From: Burkholderia gladioli
GTDB taxonomy: Bacteria > Pseudomonadota > Gammaproteobacteria > Burkholderiales > Burkholderiaceae
Reading direction: 5' to 3'
Assembly (NCBI RefSeq): GCF_000959725.1
Contig: NZ_CP009322.1
Coordinates: 3,162,001-3,226,000 of the forward strand
DNA: 64,000 nt
The notes beneath the pieces are model-generated. The model did no database searches and was not told where the DNA came from. It was given only the letters and a program-made list of their open reading frames with translations. Every line of letters starts with the position of its first letter. Position 1 is the stretch's first letter. Position numbers and translations under genes: made by a program. Below are positions 34,246 to 44,234 of this stretch, piece after piece.

Positions 34246-36861
34246 TTATTGCCCGTTGCCGTTGCCCGACGACGGCGTATCCGGCGTGGGCGTCGGCGAT
34301 TCGGCCGGCGGCTCGCTCGGCAGGCCGTTGTCCTGCCCGCCACCGCTCGCGCCACCATTGCCACTGCCGTGATTACCGCCGCCGGCCGGCGCCGAAGGCA
34401 GCAGCGGCGGCGCCGAGGCACTGAAGGTATCCACGCCCGACGCGGCATGGCCGCCCGCCGCGCCGCCGCCCTTCAGGAATGCGCCGAGCGGATCCGAAGC
34501 CGCCTCGGCCGCGGCCGCCGCCGAGGCAGCGCTCGCGGCACTGGCCGCCTGCTCCGCCTCGCTCGGCGCCGGGGCCGGTGCCGGCGCGCGCGGCTTCTGC
34601 GGCACGGCCGGCTTCTCCGGCTTGGACGGGAACAGATAGGCGATCCAGTCGTCGAGCTTGCCACGCAAGGTATCGAAGAAACCCGGCGGCGCCTCGGTAT
34701 CGAATCTCACCCGCGCGTCGATCAGCTTGGCGCGGAACACGCGCTGGTAGAAATCGCCGACCATAGGCAAGGCGCTGCGCGCGCCCTGCCCCCAGGTATC
34801 GCCGAGCGTGACGCGGCCGTCGTCGAAGCCGACCCAGGCGCCCGCCACCAGTTGCGGCTGCATCAGGATGAACCAACCATCGGTATTGCCCTGGGTGGTG
34901 CCGGTCTTGCCGGCCACGTCGGCGCGGATCCCGAAGCGCGAGCGAATCGCCGAGCCGGTGCCGCGATTGATCACGCCGCGCAGCGCCTCCACCAGCGTGC
35001 GCGAGGCCGAGGTGGACAGCGTGCGTTCCGGCGGCGCCGGCATGAACTCGGCCAGCACGTTGCCGTCGCGATCCTCGATGCGGGTCACCATGCGCGGCTC
35101 CACATAGCTGCCGAGGTTGGCGATGGTCGCGTAGGCCGAGACCATCTCCTTGAGCGTGACGGGGCTGGTGCCCAGCGCCAGCGAGGGCACCGCCTCCAGC
35201 GTGCTGTCGCGCACGCCCATCTCGCGCGCGAGCCGCGCCACCTTGACCGGCCCGACCTGCTGCATCAGCTGCGCGGTGATGCGGTTGCGCGAATAGGCCA
35301 GCGCGTCGGCCAACGTCATCGGCTTGCCGGTGGGCGTCTCGGCGTCGTCGGGGCGCCAGATCTCGCCGCCCTTGAGCGGGATCTCCACCGGCTGGTCGAT
35401 GAAGGTATCGGTGGGCTTGGCGCCGTCGGCGAAGGCGGCGCCGTAGACGAAGGCCTTGAAGGTCGAACCCGGCTGCCGGCGTGCCTGCTGCACATGGTCG
35501 AAGGGCTCGGTGCTGAAATCACGGCTGCCGACCCAGGCGCGGATCGCGCCGTCGCGCGGGTCGATCGCCATGAAGCCGGCCTGCACGTCGGCCTTGGCCT
35601 TGCAGAGATCGCGCAGGAACTCGCGCTGCTTGCCGAGCGCCTTCAGCGCGGCGGCATCGTCGGCGCCGCCGTCGCGCGCGGCCTTGTACTCGGGCGTCTC
35701 GCGGATGAAGGTCTGGAACAGCGGGCTGCCGAACGCGCAGCCGCTGCCCGAATTCCAGGCGCTGTTGGCGATGCCCTGCAGCTGGTTGGCCTGCAGCTTG
35801 AGCGCCGCGGTGGCCATCGACTGCATGCGCGAATCGATCGTGGTCCTGACGATCAAGCCATCCGAGTAGATGTTGTAGTCATTGCGGTCGGCCCAGCCGA
35901 TCAGCCATTTGCGCAACTGCTGCGCGAAATGCGGCGCCGGGCCGGGCGGCTCCTTCTGCCGCTCGAAGTCGATGCGCAGGGGCTTCTTCTGCAGCACCGC
36001 GAACTGCGCCGGCGTCAGCTTGCCGTACTTGACCATCTGCCCGAGCACCGTGTTGCGCCGCTGCAGCGCACGCTCGGGATTGATCACCGGGTTGTAGTAG
36101 CTGTTGCCCTTGAGCATGCCCACCAGGGTGGCGCTGTCGAGCACGTCGAGCTGGTCGGCCGACTTGTCGAAATAGGTGCGCGCGGCCATCTCCACGCCAT
36201 AGGCGTTGTAGAGGAAGGGCACCGTGTTCAGGTAGGTCTCGAGGATCTGCGGCTTGCTGTAGACGGCCTCGATCTTCAGCGCGGTGATCGCCTCCTTGAG
36301 CTTGCGCGTGAGCGTGGGCGCGCGGCCGATCTGGTCCGGATAGAGATTGCGGGCGAGCTGCTGGGTGATGGTCGAGCCGCCCTGGCGGTCGCCCGAGAAG
36401 GTGTGCAGCGCGGCGCCGGCGGTGCGCCGCCAGTCGAGCCCGTGATGCTCGTAGAAGCGGTGGTCCTCGGTGGCGATCAGCGCGTCCACCATGTGCGGCG
36501 AGATATCGGCCAGCGCCACCCACTCGCGGTTCGAGGGCTTGAATTCGGCCAGCAGCTTGCCGTCCGAGGACATCACCTGGGCCGGCGCGTCGACCCGGGC
36601 CTTGCGGATGTCGCCGATGCTCGGCGTGAACGGGATCAGCACCAGCACGTAGAGCAGGAACAGCGCCGGGACGGCCGCCACGACGATCAGCACGCCGCGG
36701 CGCGTGGGATGCCGCAGGTGGTGCCAGAGCAGGGCCAGCGCGCGCGAGACGGGCGGCCGCGCGCGGGCCAGGGCCGAGGCCAGCACGGGCCGGGCGGCGG
36801 CCCGCCAGGCGGCGAGGCGGGAAAGCAGGCTGGACAGGAAACGACGGCTCACGCGGGACAT
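34246..36861 (-). CDS. mrcA: Class A penicillin-binding protein (PBP1A-type transglycosylase/transpeptidase)
   Basis: The 871-residue protein starts at the ATG at 36861; the 96-residue extension to 37149 is Arg-rich and overlaps the RND gene, so it is rejected. A membrane helix (about 57-77) is followed by the glycosyltransferase domain with TEDHRFYEHHGLD (Glu132) and GGSTITQQLARN. The transpeptidase domain has the motifs SxxK (Ser466-Lys469 in PGSTFK), SRN (524-526) and KTG (652-654). It polymerises and crosslinks peptidoglycan in the periplasm. The last 130 residues are a Pro/Ala/Gly-rich low-complexity tail. It lies 82 bases after the RND gene on the same strand. Confidence 0.93.
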   Translation of the reverse strand: MSRVSRRFLSSLLSRLAAWRAAARPVLASALARARPPVSRALALLWHHLRHPTRRGVLIVVAAVPALFLLYVLVLIPFTPSIGDIRKARVDAPAQVMSSDGKLLAEFKPSNREWVALADISPHMVDALIATEDHRFYEHHGLDWRRTAGAALHTFSGDRQGGSTITQQLARNLYPDQIGRAPTLTRKLKEAITALKIEAVYSKPQILETYLNTVPFLYNAYGVEMAARTYFDKSADQLDVLDSATLVGMLKGNSYYNPVINPERALQRRNTVLGQMVKYGKLTPAQFAVLQKKPLRIDFERQKEPPGPAPHFAQQLRKWLIGWADRNDYNIYSDGLIVRTTIDSRMQSMATAALKLQANQLQGIANSAWNSGSGCAFGSPLFQTFIRETPEYKAARDGGADDAAALKALGKQREFLRDLCKAKADVQAGFMAIDPRDGAIRAWVGSRDFSTEPFDHVQQARRQPGSTFKAFVYGAAFADGAKPTDTFIDQPVEIPLKGGEIWRPDDAETPTGKPMTLADALAYSRNRITAQLMQQVGPVKVARLAREMGVRDSTLEAVPSLALGTSPVTLKEMVSAYATIANLGSYVEPRMVTRIEDRDGNVLAEFMPAPPERTLSTSASRTLVEALRGVINRGTGSAIRSRFGIRADVAGKTGTTQGNTDGWFILMQPQLVAGAWVGFDDGRVTLGDTWGQGARSALPMVGDFYQRVFRAKLIDARVRFDTEAPPGFFDTLRGKLDDWIAYLFPSKPEKPAVPQKPRAPAPAPAPSEAEQAASAASAASAAAAAEAASDPLGAFLKGGGAAGGHAASGVDTFSASAPPLLPSAPAGGGNHGSGNGGASGGGQDNGLPSEPPAESPTPTPDTPSSGNGNGQ

Positions 36862-36943
36862 CCGAAGAGGCGAAAGCGTGCATCGTATCAAAGCCGGCGC
36901 GCCGGACCGGCGGGAGAGGCCGAGCGGGCCACACCCGAGCCCG

Positions 36944-39900
36944 CTAGCGCGTCGGCCCGTAAGGCTGGGCGCCGGGCGGCGGCAGATCGCGGCCGTCGCG
37001 TCCCTCGCGCGGCGCTTCGCCGGCCTGGCTGCCCGGCGACGGCGCCGCTTCCCGATTCCCTTCGTGATTTCCTTCCCGATTCCCGCGCCGCTCGGCGGCA
37101 TCGCCCGAGACGCCCTCTTCCCCATCCGCGGCGCCCTCGGCCGCGCCACCCGCGCGCCGCCGCTCGCTGCCGAGCACGGCCACCAGCCGGTACGCGAGCG
37201 GCGCGAACACCAGCCCGAACAGCGTCGCCGCCAGCACCCCGCCGAACGCGCCGGTGCCGATCGAGCGGCGGCTCTCGGCGCCCGCGCCGGTGGCGATCAC
37301 CAGCGGCACCACGCCAAGCAGAAAGGCCATCGAGGTCATCACGATCGGCCGGAAGCGCAGCGCCGCCGCGTCGAGCACCGCCTCGCGCAGGCTGGCGCCG
37401 CGCCGGTAGGCATCGCGCGCGAATTGCACGATCAGGATCGCGTTCTTGGCGGCCAGCCCGATCACGGTGATCAGCCCGACCTTGAAATAGACGTCGTTGG
37501 GCAACCCGCGTGCGAGCGCCGCGGCCAGCGCGCCGGCCGCCCCCAGCGGCAGGATGGTCAGCACCGCGAACGGCACGGTCCAGCTCTCGTAGAGCGCGGC
37601 CAGCACCATGAACACGGCCAGTACCGACAGGCCGATCAAGAGCGGCGTCTGCCGCGCGGCGATGCGCTCCTCGCGCGCCGCGTCCACCCAGTCGTAGCCG
37701 ATCCCGCTCGGCAGCGCCGCGGCCAGCCGCTCCATCTCGGCCATCGCCGCGCCCGAGCTCACGCCCGGCGCCGAGCGCCCGCTGACGTCGAGCGAGGGAT
37801 AACCGTTGAAGCGCGACAGCGAAACCGGGCCCAGGCTCCAGCGCCGCGAGGCGATCGCCGAGAGCGGCACCATCTGGCCCGTCGTATTGGGCACCATCAG
37901 CGACATCAGCTTATCGTCGGACATCCGCGCGCTCGAGTCGGCCTCGACGATCACGCGGCGCATCCGGCCATTGGCCGGGAAGTCGTTGACGTAGTTCGAG
38001 CCGAAGGTGCCGCCCAGCAGGCTGGACAGCCGCTCGAAGGGCACCCCCAGCGCATAGGCCTTGGCGCGGTCGATGTCGAGCTCGACGCGCGGGCCGTCGG
38101 GCTGGTCCTCGGTGCGGATCGAGGCGAGCCGCGGATCGGCGCGGGCCGCCTCCACCAGTTGCGTGCGCGCCGCCTTCAGCGCATCGAGCCCCACGCCGCC
38201 GCGATCCTCCAGCCGGAAGGTGAAGCCGTCGCCGTGGCCCAGGCCCGGCACCGAGGGCGGCAGCGAGACGTCGATGTCGGCCTCGATGATCTTCGAGAAC
38301 TCGCCGTTGAGGCGGTCGCGCAGCGCCATCGCGTCCACGTCGCGATGCGCCCAGTCGGCCAGCTCGACGAAGCCCATCGCGATGTTCTGGCCGCTGCCGG
38401 TGAAGCTCCAGCCGATCACGCTGGTCACGTTGGCCACCGCATGCTCGCGCGCCAGCACCGCCTCGACGCGCTCGACCACGGCCAGCGTGCGCGACTGGGT
38501 GGCGCCGGCAGGCAGCTGGATCATCACCTGCAGTTGCCCGCGATCCTCGGAAGGCAGGAAGCCGCCCGGGATGGCCCAAGCCATCAGCGCGCACAGCGCC
38601 ACCAGGGCCGCGTACAGCAGCAGCATCGGGCGCGGCCGGTCGATGGTGAAGGCCACCACCCGGCGATAGCGCTCGCCGAGCCGGTCGAACAGGCGCGCGA
38701 ACGCATCGGCCGCGCGCGTGGCGAGCGCCGGTACGCGCCGCCCTCGCGCCGCGGCGGCGCCCCGCCGCTGCGCCTGCCCCGGCCCGATCGGCTTGAGCAG
38801 GCTCGCGCACAGCGCCGGCGTGAGCGACAGCGCGACGAAGGAGGACACGCCCATCGAGGCGATCATCGCGATCGAGAACTGCCGGTAGATGCCGCCCACG
38901 CCGCCGGGGAAGAAGGCCATCGGCACGAACACGGCGGTCAGCACCGCGGTCACGCCGACGATCGCGCCGCTGATGCGCTTCATGGCGCGGCGCGTGGCCT
39001 CGCGCGGCGACAACCCCTCGTCCTCCATGATGCGGTGCACGCTCTCCACCACCACGATCGCGTCGTCGACCAGGATGCCGATCGCCAGCACCAGGCCGAA
39101 CATGGTGAACACGTTGATCGACAGGCCGAAGATCCACATCGCCACGAAGGCGCCCATCAGCGTGACCGGGATCACCACGGTGGGCACCAGCGTGTAGCGC
39201 AGCCCGCGCAGGAACACCCACATCACCAGGAACACCAGCACCACCGCCTCGGCGAGGGTCAGCACCACCTCGTCGATGGCGATCTGCACGAAGTGGGCGC
39301 CGTCGAAGGGCACGCGGATCTGCGCGCCGGCCGGCAGGCGCCGCGACAGCTCGCCGATCCGCTCGCGGATCGCGTTCGAGGTATCCAGCGCATTGCCGCG
39401 CGGCCCGAGCTGCACGCCGACCGCCGCGGCCGGCTTGCCGTTCAGGCGCGACCAGTAGGAATAGTCGTCGCGGCCGATCTCGATGCGCGCGACATCGGCC
39501 AGGCGCACCGCCGAGCCGTCGGGCTTGGCCTTCAGCACGATCCTGCCGAACTCGGCCGGCGAGGCCAGTTGCCCCTTCACGATCACCGAGGCGGTCATCT
39601 GCTGGCCGGGCTCGAAGGGCGCATCGCCGATCGCGCCGGCCGTCACCGCCACGTTCTGCGCGCCCACCGCGGTGATCACGTCGTCGGCGCCGAGCCCGAA
39701 CTCACGCAGCTTGTCGGGGTCGAGCCAGATCCGCAGCGCCACGTCCGCGTCCCACAGCTGGGCCGAGCCGACGCCGGGCACGCGCTTGATCTCGCGCAGC
39801 AGGTTGCGGGTGAGGAAGTCGCCCAGCGAGGTGGAATCCTGCCGGCCGTCCTTCGAGGCCAGCGTGACCAGCATCAGGAAGGTGTTGGCCGACTTGAACA

Positions 39901-40285
39901 CGCTGATGCCCTGCTGCACCACCTGCTGCGGCAGCCGCGGCTCGACCTGCTTGAGGCGGTTCTGCACGTCGACCACGGCGATGTCGGGATTGGTGCCCGG
40001 CGCGAAGGTGACGTCGATCTCGAGGTTGCCGTGGTTGTCGCTGTTGGTTTCGTAGAACTGGAGATTGTCGATGCCGTCGAGGCTCTCCTCGATGATGCTG
40101 GCCACGTCCTCGTCGACGGTTTCCGGCGCCGCGCCGGGATAGGTGGCCGATACCACCACGCGCGGCGGTGCCAGGCGCGGGTACTGCGCGACCGGCAACT
40201 GCGGGATCGCCAGCAGCCCGGCCACCACGATCGCCAGCGCGACGATCCAGGCGAACACGGGACGATCGATGAAGAACGACGGCAT
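36944..40285 (-). CDS. RND-family multidrug efflux transporter (HAE1/AcrB-like)
   Basis: The 1113-residue inner-membrane pump starts MPSFFIDRPVFAWIVALAIV. It has the proton-relay motif GILVDDAIVVVE and the HAE1 features FEPGQQMTASVIV, PTVVIPVTLMGAF and SLTPALCASLLK. It would export lipophilic drugs using the proton gradient. The chain is longer than the usual 1030-1050 residues because of a Gly/Glu/Arg/Asn-rich tail. Unusually, no periplasmic adaptor (AcrA-like) or outer-membrane channel gene lies beside it; it follows two acetyltransferase genes after ten bases. Partners must be encoded elsewhere. Confidence 0.93.
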   Translation of the reverse strand: MPSFFIDRPVFAWIVALAIVVAGLLAIPQLPVAQYPRLAPPRVVVSATYPGAAPETVDEDVASIIEESLDGIDNLQFYETNSDNHGNLEIDVTFAPGTNPDIAVVDVQNRLKQVEPRLPQQVVQQGISVFKSANTFLMLVTLASKDGRQDSTSLGDFLTRNLLREIKRVPGVGSAQLWDADVALRIWLDPDKLREFGLGADDVITAVGAQNVAVTAGAIGDAPFEPGQQMTASVIVKGQLASPAEFGRIVLKAKPDGSAVRLADVARIEIGRDDYSYWSRLNGKPAAAVGVQLGPRGNALDTSNAIRERIGELSRRLPAGAQIRVPFDGAHFVQIAIDEVVLTLAEAVVLVFLVMWVFLRGLRYTLVPTVVIPVTLMGAFVAMWIFGLSINVFTMFGLVLAIGILVDDAIVVVESVHRIMEDEGLSPREATRRAMKRISGAIVGVTAVLTAVFVPMAFFPGGVGGIYRQFSIAMIASMGVSSFVALSLTPALCASLLKPIGPGQAQRRGAAAARGRRVPALATRAADAFARLFDRLGERYRRVVAFTIDRPRPMLLLYAALVALCALMAWAIPGGFLPSEDRGQLQVMIQLPAGATQSRTLAVVERVEAVLAREHAVANVTSVIGWSFTGSGQNIAMGFVELADWAHRDVDAMALRDRLNGEFSKIIEADIDVSLPPSVPGLGHGDGFTFRLEDRGGVGLDALKAARTQLVEAARADPRLASIRTEDQPDGPRVELDIDRAKAYALGVPFERLSSLLGGTFGSNYVNDFPANGRMRRVIVEADSSARMSDDKLMSLMVPNTTGQMVPLSAIASRRWSLGPVSLSRFNGYPSLDVSGRSAPGVSSGAAMAEMERLAAALPSGIGYDWVDAAREERIAARQTPLLIGLSVLAVFMVLAALYESWTVPFAVLTILPLGAAGALAAALARGLPNDVYFKVGLITVIGLAAKNAILIVQFARDAYRRGASLREAVLDAAALRFRPIVMTSMAFLLGVVPLVIATGAGAESRRSIGTGAFGGVLAATLFGLVFAPLAYRLVAVLGSERRRAGGAAEGAADGEEGVSGDAAERRGNREGNHEGNREAAPSPGSQAGEAPREGRDGRDLPPPGAQPYGPTR

Positions 40286-40295
40286 CGACCTCCCC

Positions 40296-40886
40296 TCAGT
40301 CGCCCGGCGGCGCGAGCGGCGGTGCCGCCACCAGGCGCGCCATCAGCAGCCCGTCGGCCAGCTCGCCGTCGCGGATCGCGTGGGCGCGCGAAAACGCCTC
40401 GGTGACGAAGCCGAAACGCTCGTAGAGCGCGATCGCGCGCGTGTTGTCGGCGAACACGTTCAGCTCGATGCGGCGCAGGCCGAGCTCGCGATCGGCGGTG
40501 TCGAGCATCGCCTGCATCAGCCGGGCGCCGATGCCGAGGCCCGCGTAGGCGTCGTGCACGGCGATGCCGAAGCTGGCGCCGTGCGAGCGCGGCGGCGGAT
40601 GCACGAATAGCGCGAGATGGCCGACCACCTTGCCGTCGATCACCGCGCACAGCGCGAAACCCTGGCCGGCGCCGCTCACCAGCGGCGCGTGCCAGTTGCT
40701 GACCACCTCGGCCGGCCGGCAAGGCATGGCGAGCGTGTAGCGCAGCGAGACCGGCTGCTGGTGGATCGTCGCGACGGCGGCCGCGTCGGCCGGTTCGTAG
40801 GGGCGCAGGATCACGGTGTCGGCCGGGCTTGCCGGCACGGTCGATTCAGGCGCGGCGGCCGGCGTGACGGGATTCGACCCGCTCAT
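40296..40886 (-). CDS. GNAT-family N-acetyltransferase (first of two)
   Basis: The 196-residue protein starts at the ATG at 40886 with GGAG upstream, and this ATG overlaps the stop of the preceding gene (ATGA). The acetyl-CoA site is seen in AVHDAYAGLGIGARLMQAML, followed by ELGLRRIELNVFADNTRAIALYERFGF, the standard GNAT C-terminal half. The substrate could be a small amine, a peptide N-terminus or a toxin. It shares a fold with the next gene but is not a close duplicate. Confidence 0.85.
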   Translation of the reverse strand: MSGSNPVTPAAAPESTVPASPADTVILRPYEPADAAAVATIHQQPVSLRYTLAMPCRPAEVVSNWHAPLVSGAGQGFALCAVIDGKVVGHLALFVHPPPRSHGASFGIAVHDAYAGLGIGARLMQAMLDTADRELGLRRIELNVFADNTRAIALYERFGFVTEAFSRAHAIRDGELADGLLMARLVAAPPLAPPGD

Positions 40887-41410
40887 GGCTGCTCCGCCGG
40901 ATTGAAGGGCGCGGCCACCGGCAAGGCATCCACCAGCCGCGCCATCATCCGCAGGTCGACCAGCATGCCCTCGCGCAAGGCGGCGCCGCGCCGGAAGCCT
41001 TCGGTCTCGAAGCCGTAATGGCCGAACAGCGCGAGCGCGGCGGCGTGATCGGCATGCAGGTCGATCTCGAGCCGGCGCAGGCCGAGCCAGCGATCGGCGA
41101 AGTTCAGCATCGCCTCGACCAGCGCGCGGCCGACCGCGTCGCCTGGCAGCGCGTCGTGCACCGAAAGGTCGAGGATGCCCACGTGATTGCGGCGCAGCCG
41201 CTGCGGTGCCAGTTCGCCGAAGCCGACCAGCGCGCCGTCGGCCCAGGCGCCGAAACCATGCCGCTGCGCCACCAGCTTGCCGAGCCAGTCGCGCCGCCAT
41301 TCCAGCGTGCGATGCGGCGCCTCCAGGCGCCAGGTGGCCACGCCCGGCCGCGACAGCAGCGCGTGCAGCGCCTCGGCATCCTCGGCTTGAAGGGCGCGCA
41401 CGGTCGTCAT
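40883..41410 (-). CDS. GNAT-family N-acetyltransferase (second of two)
   Basis: From the ATG at 41410 the product has 175 residues. A GTG at 41437 that overlaps the stop of the TldE-like gene (GTGA) would add nine residues and is a real alternative. SVHDALPGDAVGRALVEAML and LGLRRLEIDLHADHAAALALFGHYGF are the acetyl-CoA and C-terminal segments. It lies within the yej-tld run and probably came from an old tandem duplication with the neighbouring GNAT gene. Confidence 0.8.
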   Translation of the reverse strand: MTTVRALQAEDAEALHALLSRPGVATWRLEAPHRTLEWRRDWLGKLVAQRHGFGAWADGALVGFGELAPQRLRRNHVGILDLSVHDALPGDAVGRALVEAMLNFADRWLGLRRLEIDLHADHAAALALFGHYGFETEGFRRGAALREGMLVDLRMMARLVDALPVAAPFNPAEQP

Positions 41411-41433
41411 GGCGGGCTCGATCGCGGCGAGCG

Positions 41434-42798
41434 TCACAATGTCAGCGCGAAGCTGCGCACCAGCATGCCCGGCACGCTGAGGCCGCCGGTGGCGCGTTCG
41501 CCCCAGGTGCTGTTGTTGAGCAGCGTCTGCGGCTGGGCGCCGAGGCGCTCCAGCTCGCTGCCGAACAGGTTGTAGAAGCTGTCGTCGAAGCGCATCGCCT
41601 CGACCGGCGCGACGATCTCGCCATCCTCCACCCAGAAGGTGGCGAAGCGCGTCATGCCGGTCATCCGGCAGTGGCTGCGATCCGAGAAGTTGAGATACCA
41701 GAGGTTGCCGACATACAGGCCGGTGCCGAGCGCGGCGAGCACCTCGGCATCGGCCAGGTCGCCGCCGGCGATCGACAGCGACTCGGGCACCTCGGAGGAC
41801 GAGGCGCCGTTCGGCACCAACCCGTATTCGCGAGCGGTACGCGCATCGACCAGTTGGCCGACGCCGCGCCCGGCCGCCACCAGCGGCACGCTCTCGCGCA
41901 GGTAGCCGTCGGCGCTGAAGGCCGGCGCCAGGCCGAGCGAGAAATCCTCGGTGATCGAGACGCGCGGGTCGAGCGCGACCTCGCCCTCGTAGAGCCGCTG
42001 CAGCGCACCGCGCGCGCTGCGTTGCGCGCGGGCCGAGAAGCCTGCCCAGCCAGCGGCCAGCTCGACCATCTCGCTGACGGCCGAGGGCTCGAACCAGGTG
42101 CGATAGCGTCCCGGCGCCAGCGTCTTCGGCGTACGCGCGATCACCGGCAGGCGCGCGGCCGCTTCCTCGACCTTGGCGGCGAACACCTCGTCGCGCCAGT
42201 CGTCGCCGGCATAGACCGACTTGATGGCGCGCCCGCTCTTGTCATACAGCGACCAGCTGAAATTGAAGTTCTCGACCTCGTGCCAGCCGCGGCTGCCCGT
42301 CGACGAGGCGAAACCCCGCGCGATCGTGCCGCCGGCATGGGCACCGACGAAGTCGAGCCCTTGCGCGGCCTCGGCCACGCGGGCGGCCAGCGCATCGGCG
42401 TCGGGCACGCGGCCGCTGCGTCGCGTGGTGCGCGTCCAGCTGCTGGTATCGAACAGCAGGTGGGGATCGTCGGGCGCATCGCGCAGGGCCTCGCGCAGCG
42501 CGGCCAGCGAGTCGGCCAGCGCGGCGCGGTCGCTCGCCCAGTCGCCGCTGGCGGTCTGCTCGACCGAAGCCTGGCGGGCGCCCTGCACCAGCCGCAGGCT
42601 CAGCTTGCCCTGCAGCACGCGGCCGGTCTGGCGGATGCGGCCCGTGTTGAAGCGCACGAAATCGGAATGCTCGGCGGCGAACCACAGCAGGATGGTCTCG
42701 CCGGGCGCGCGCAGCGCGTCGGCCTCGTCGGCGAGCCGGTCGAAATGCGTCCGCCAGTCGATGGTGGCGGACGTGGAAGCGGTGGCGAATCCGGTCAT
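41434..42798 (-). CDS. TldE/PmbA-like metalloprotease subunit
   Basis: The protein has 454 residues. Segments such as FASSTGSRGWHEVENFNFSW, GTGLYVGNLWYLNFSDRSHC and GMTRFATFWVEDGEIVAPVE are characteristic of the TldE/PmbA half of the TldD/TldE protease. This subunit lacks the HExxxH zinc site, which is in its partner. Its ATG overlaps the tldD-like stop (TGATG). In E. coli TldD/E trims microcin B17 precursor and degrades the CcdA antitoxin. Here the pair is linked to a peptide importer. Confidence 0.9.
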   Translation of the reverse strand: MTGFATASTSATIDWRTHFDRLADEADALRAPGETILLWFAAEHSDFVRFNTGRIRQTGRVLQGKLSLRLVQGARQASVEQTASGDWASDRAALADSLAALREALRDAPDDPHLLFDTSSWTRTTRRSGRVPDADALAARVAEAAQGLDFVGAHAGGTIARGFASSTGSRGWHEVENFNFSWSLYDKSGRAIKSVYAGDDWRDEVFAAKVEEAAARLPVIARTPKTLAPGRYRTWFEPSAVSEMVELAAGWAGFSARAQRSARGALQRLYEGEVALDPRVSITEDFSLGLAPAFSADGYLRESVPLVAAGRGVGQLVDARTAREYGLVPNGASSSEVPESLSIAGGDLADAEVLAALGTGLYVGNLWYLNFSDRSHCRMTGMTRFATFWVEDGEIVAPVEAMRFDDSFYNLFGSELERLGAQPQTLLNNSTWGERATGGLSVPGMLVRSFALTL

Positions 42799-44234
42799 CA
42801 CGCGCCTCCGAACACGTCGACGTCGGCGAACACGCAGGCCGGCGAGGCGTGGCCGACACGGATCACCTGGGCCGGCTCGCCCTTGCCGCAATACGGCGTG
42901 CCGTGCACGCGGAAGGTGCTGGCGTCGCCCACGGCGCGCAGGCTGCGCCAGAAGTTCGCCGAGATCCCGCGATAGTTCGGCTTGCGCACCACCTGGGTGA
43001 GCTTGCCGTTCTCGATCAGTTGGCCGAACTCGCAGCCGAACTGGAATTTGTTGCGGTGATCGTCGATCGACCAGGAGGTATTGGTGCGCATCAGGATGCC
43101 GCGCTCGGTGCCGGCGATCAGTTGCTCGAGCGAGGCGTCGCCGGGCTCGATGTTGAGGTTCGCCATCCGGTCGATCGGCGCGCGGTTCCAGTTCGAGGCG
43201 CGGCTGTTGGCGACGCCGGGCAGCCCGGCGCGCTGCGCCGAGAGCGCGCCGCCCAGCGGGCGCTCGAGGATGCCCCGGCGAATCAGGTAGGCCTTGGCGG
43301 CGGGCGTGCCGTCGTCGTCGTAGGCGTAGGAGGCGGCCTCGCCGGGCAGTTCCGGGTCGAAGCTGACGTTGAGCAGGGCCGAACCGTATTGGTAGCTGCC
43401 GAACATCTCGGGCTTGACGAAGCTCCAGCCCGCGAAGTTGCGCTCGTCGCCGAGGATCCGGTCGAGCTCGAGCGGATGGCCGATCGATTCGTGGATCTGC
43501 AGCATCATCTGGTCGGGCATCAGCAGCAGGTCGCGCGGCCCGGACGGGCAGTTCGGCGCGGCCAGCAGTTGCAGCGCCTCGTCGGCCACGCGCGCGCCGG
43601 CGCCGGCAAAGCCGCTGGCCTCGAACACCGCCAGGCCGCCCTGCGAGAGCATCCCGCGGCCGCCGCCGAGCGAACGCGTCTCGGTCTCGCCGTCGGCATG
43701 CGCGACGGCGGTCAGTTCGGGGGTGACGAAGGCGAAACGCTGGTCGATGCGGATGCCGTCGCTGGTCAGGTAGAGCTGGTCGGTCTCGATCAGCATCACG
43801 CTGGCGGTGCGCTCGACGATGCGGGGGTCGATCGCGGCGGCCGCGCATTCGTGGGCGAGCCGCGCCAGCCAGTCGGCGCGCGTGGGCAGCGCCGCGCCCA
43901 CGCCGGGCGAAACGAAGCTGCCGCCGCGGGCCGGCCGCGCCACTTCGCGATGATCGATCAGGGACCAGCGCGCGGCGGCCTTCGCGCGTGCGATCGCGGC
44001 GTCGAGCGCGGCCTGCAGGCCCGCCGGCGACAGGTCCGGCGTGGCCGCGTAGCCGGCGCCGGCGCCGCACCAGGCGGTCAGCATCGCGCCGCGATCCAGC
44101 GTGCGCTTGAGCGGTTGGGCGACGTCGTTGCGGACCTCGTGCTCGTCGGTCCGCTCGTCGACGATGCGCAGCGACCAGAAGTCGGCATCGCCGCGCAGGC
44201 CGCGGGCGGCCTCGGCCCAGCGTTCGTCAATCAT
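42798..44234 (-). CDS. TldD-like metalloprotease subunit
   Basis: The 478-residue protein contains the zinc motif HESIGH within MLQIHESIGHPLELDRILGD, the catalytic signature of TldD. The C-terminal TPYCGKGEPAQVIRVGH segment, with its cysteine, is also family-typical. It forms a heterodimer with TldE around a peptide tunnel in the cytoplasm. It overlaps the ABC ATPase gene by eight bases and the tldE-like gene by one. The sequence is divergent from the housekeeping TldD as I know it, suggesting a specialised second copy. Confidence 0.9.
   Translation of the reverse strand: MIDERWAEAARGLRGDADFWSLRIVDERTDEHEVRNDVAQPLKRTLDRGAMLTAWCGAGAGYAATPDLSPAGLQAALDAAIARAKAAARWSLIDHREVARPARGGSFVSPGVGAALPTRADWLARLAHECAAAAIDPRIVERTASVMLIETDQLYLTSDGIRIDQRFAFVTPELTAVAHADGETETRSLGGGRGMLSQGGLAVFEASGFAGAGARVADEALQLLAAPNCPSGPRDLLLMPDQMMLQIHESIGHPLELDRILGDERNFAGWSFVKPEMFGSYQYGSALLNVSFDPELPGEAASYAYDDDGTPAAKAYLIRRGILERPLGGALSAQRAGLPGVANSRASNWNRAPIDRMANLNIEPGDASLEQLIAGTERGILMRTNTSWSIDDHRNKFQFGCEFGQLIENGKLTQVVRKPNYRGISANFWRSLRAVGDASTFRVHGTPYCGKGEPAQVIRVGHASPACVFADVDVFGGA

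Noticed and set aside
34207..37470. 1087-codon open frame on plus opposite the penicillin-binding protein
   Set aside because: A shadow of the PBP gene, whose catalytic motifs are all on minus.
36704..40405. 1233-codon open frame on plus opposite the RND gene
   Set aside because: Its composition is Arg/His/Gln-rich without any fold; the RND transporter on minus explains the region.
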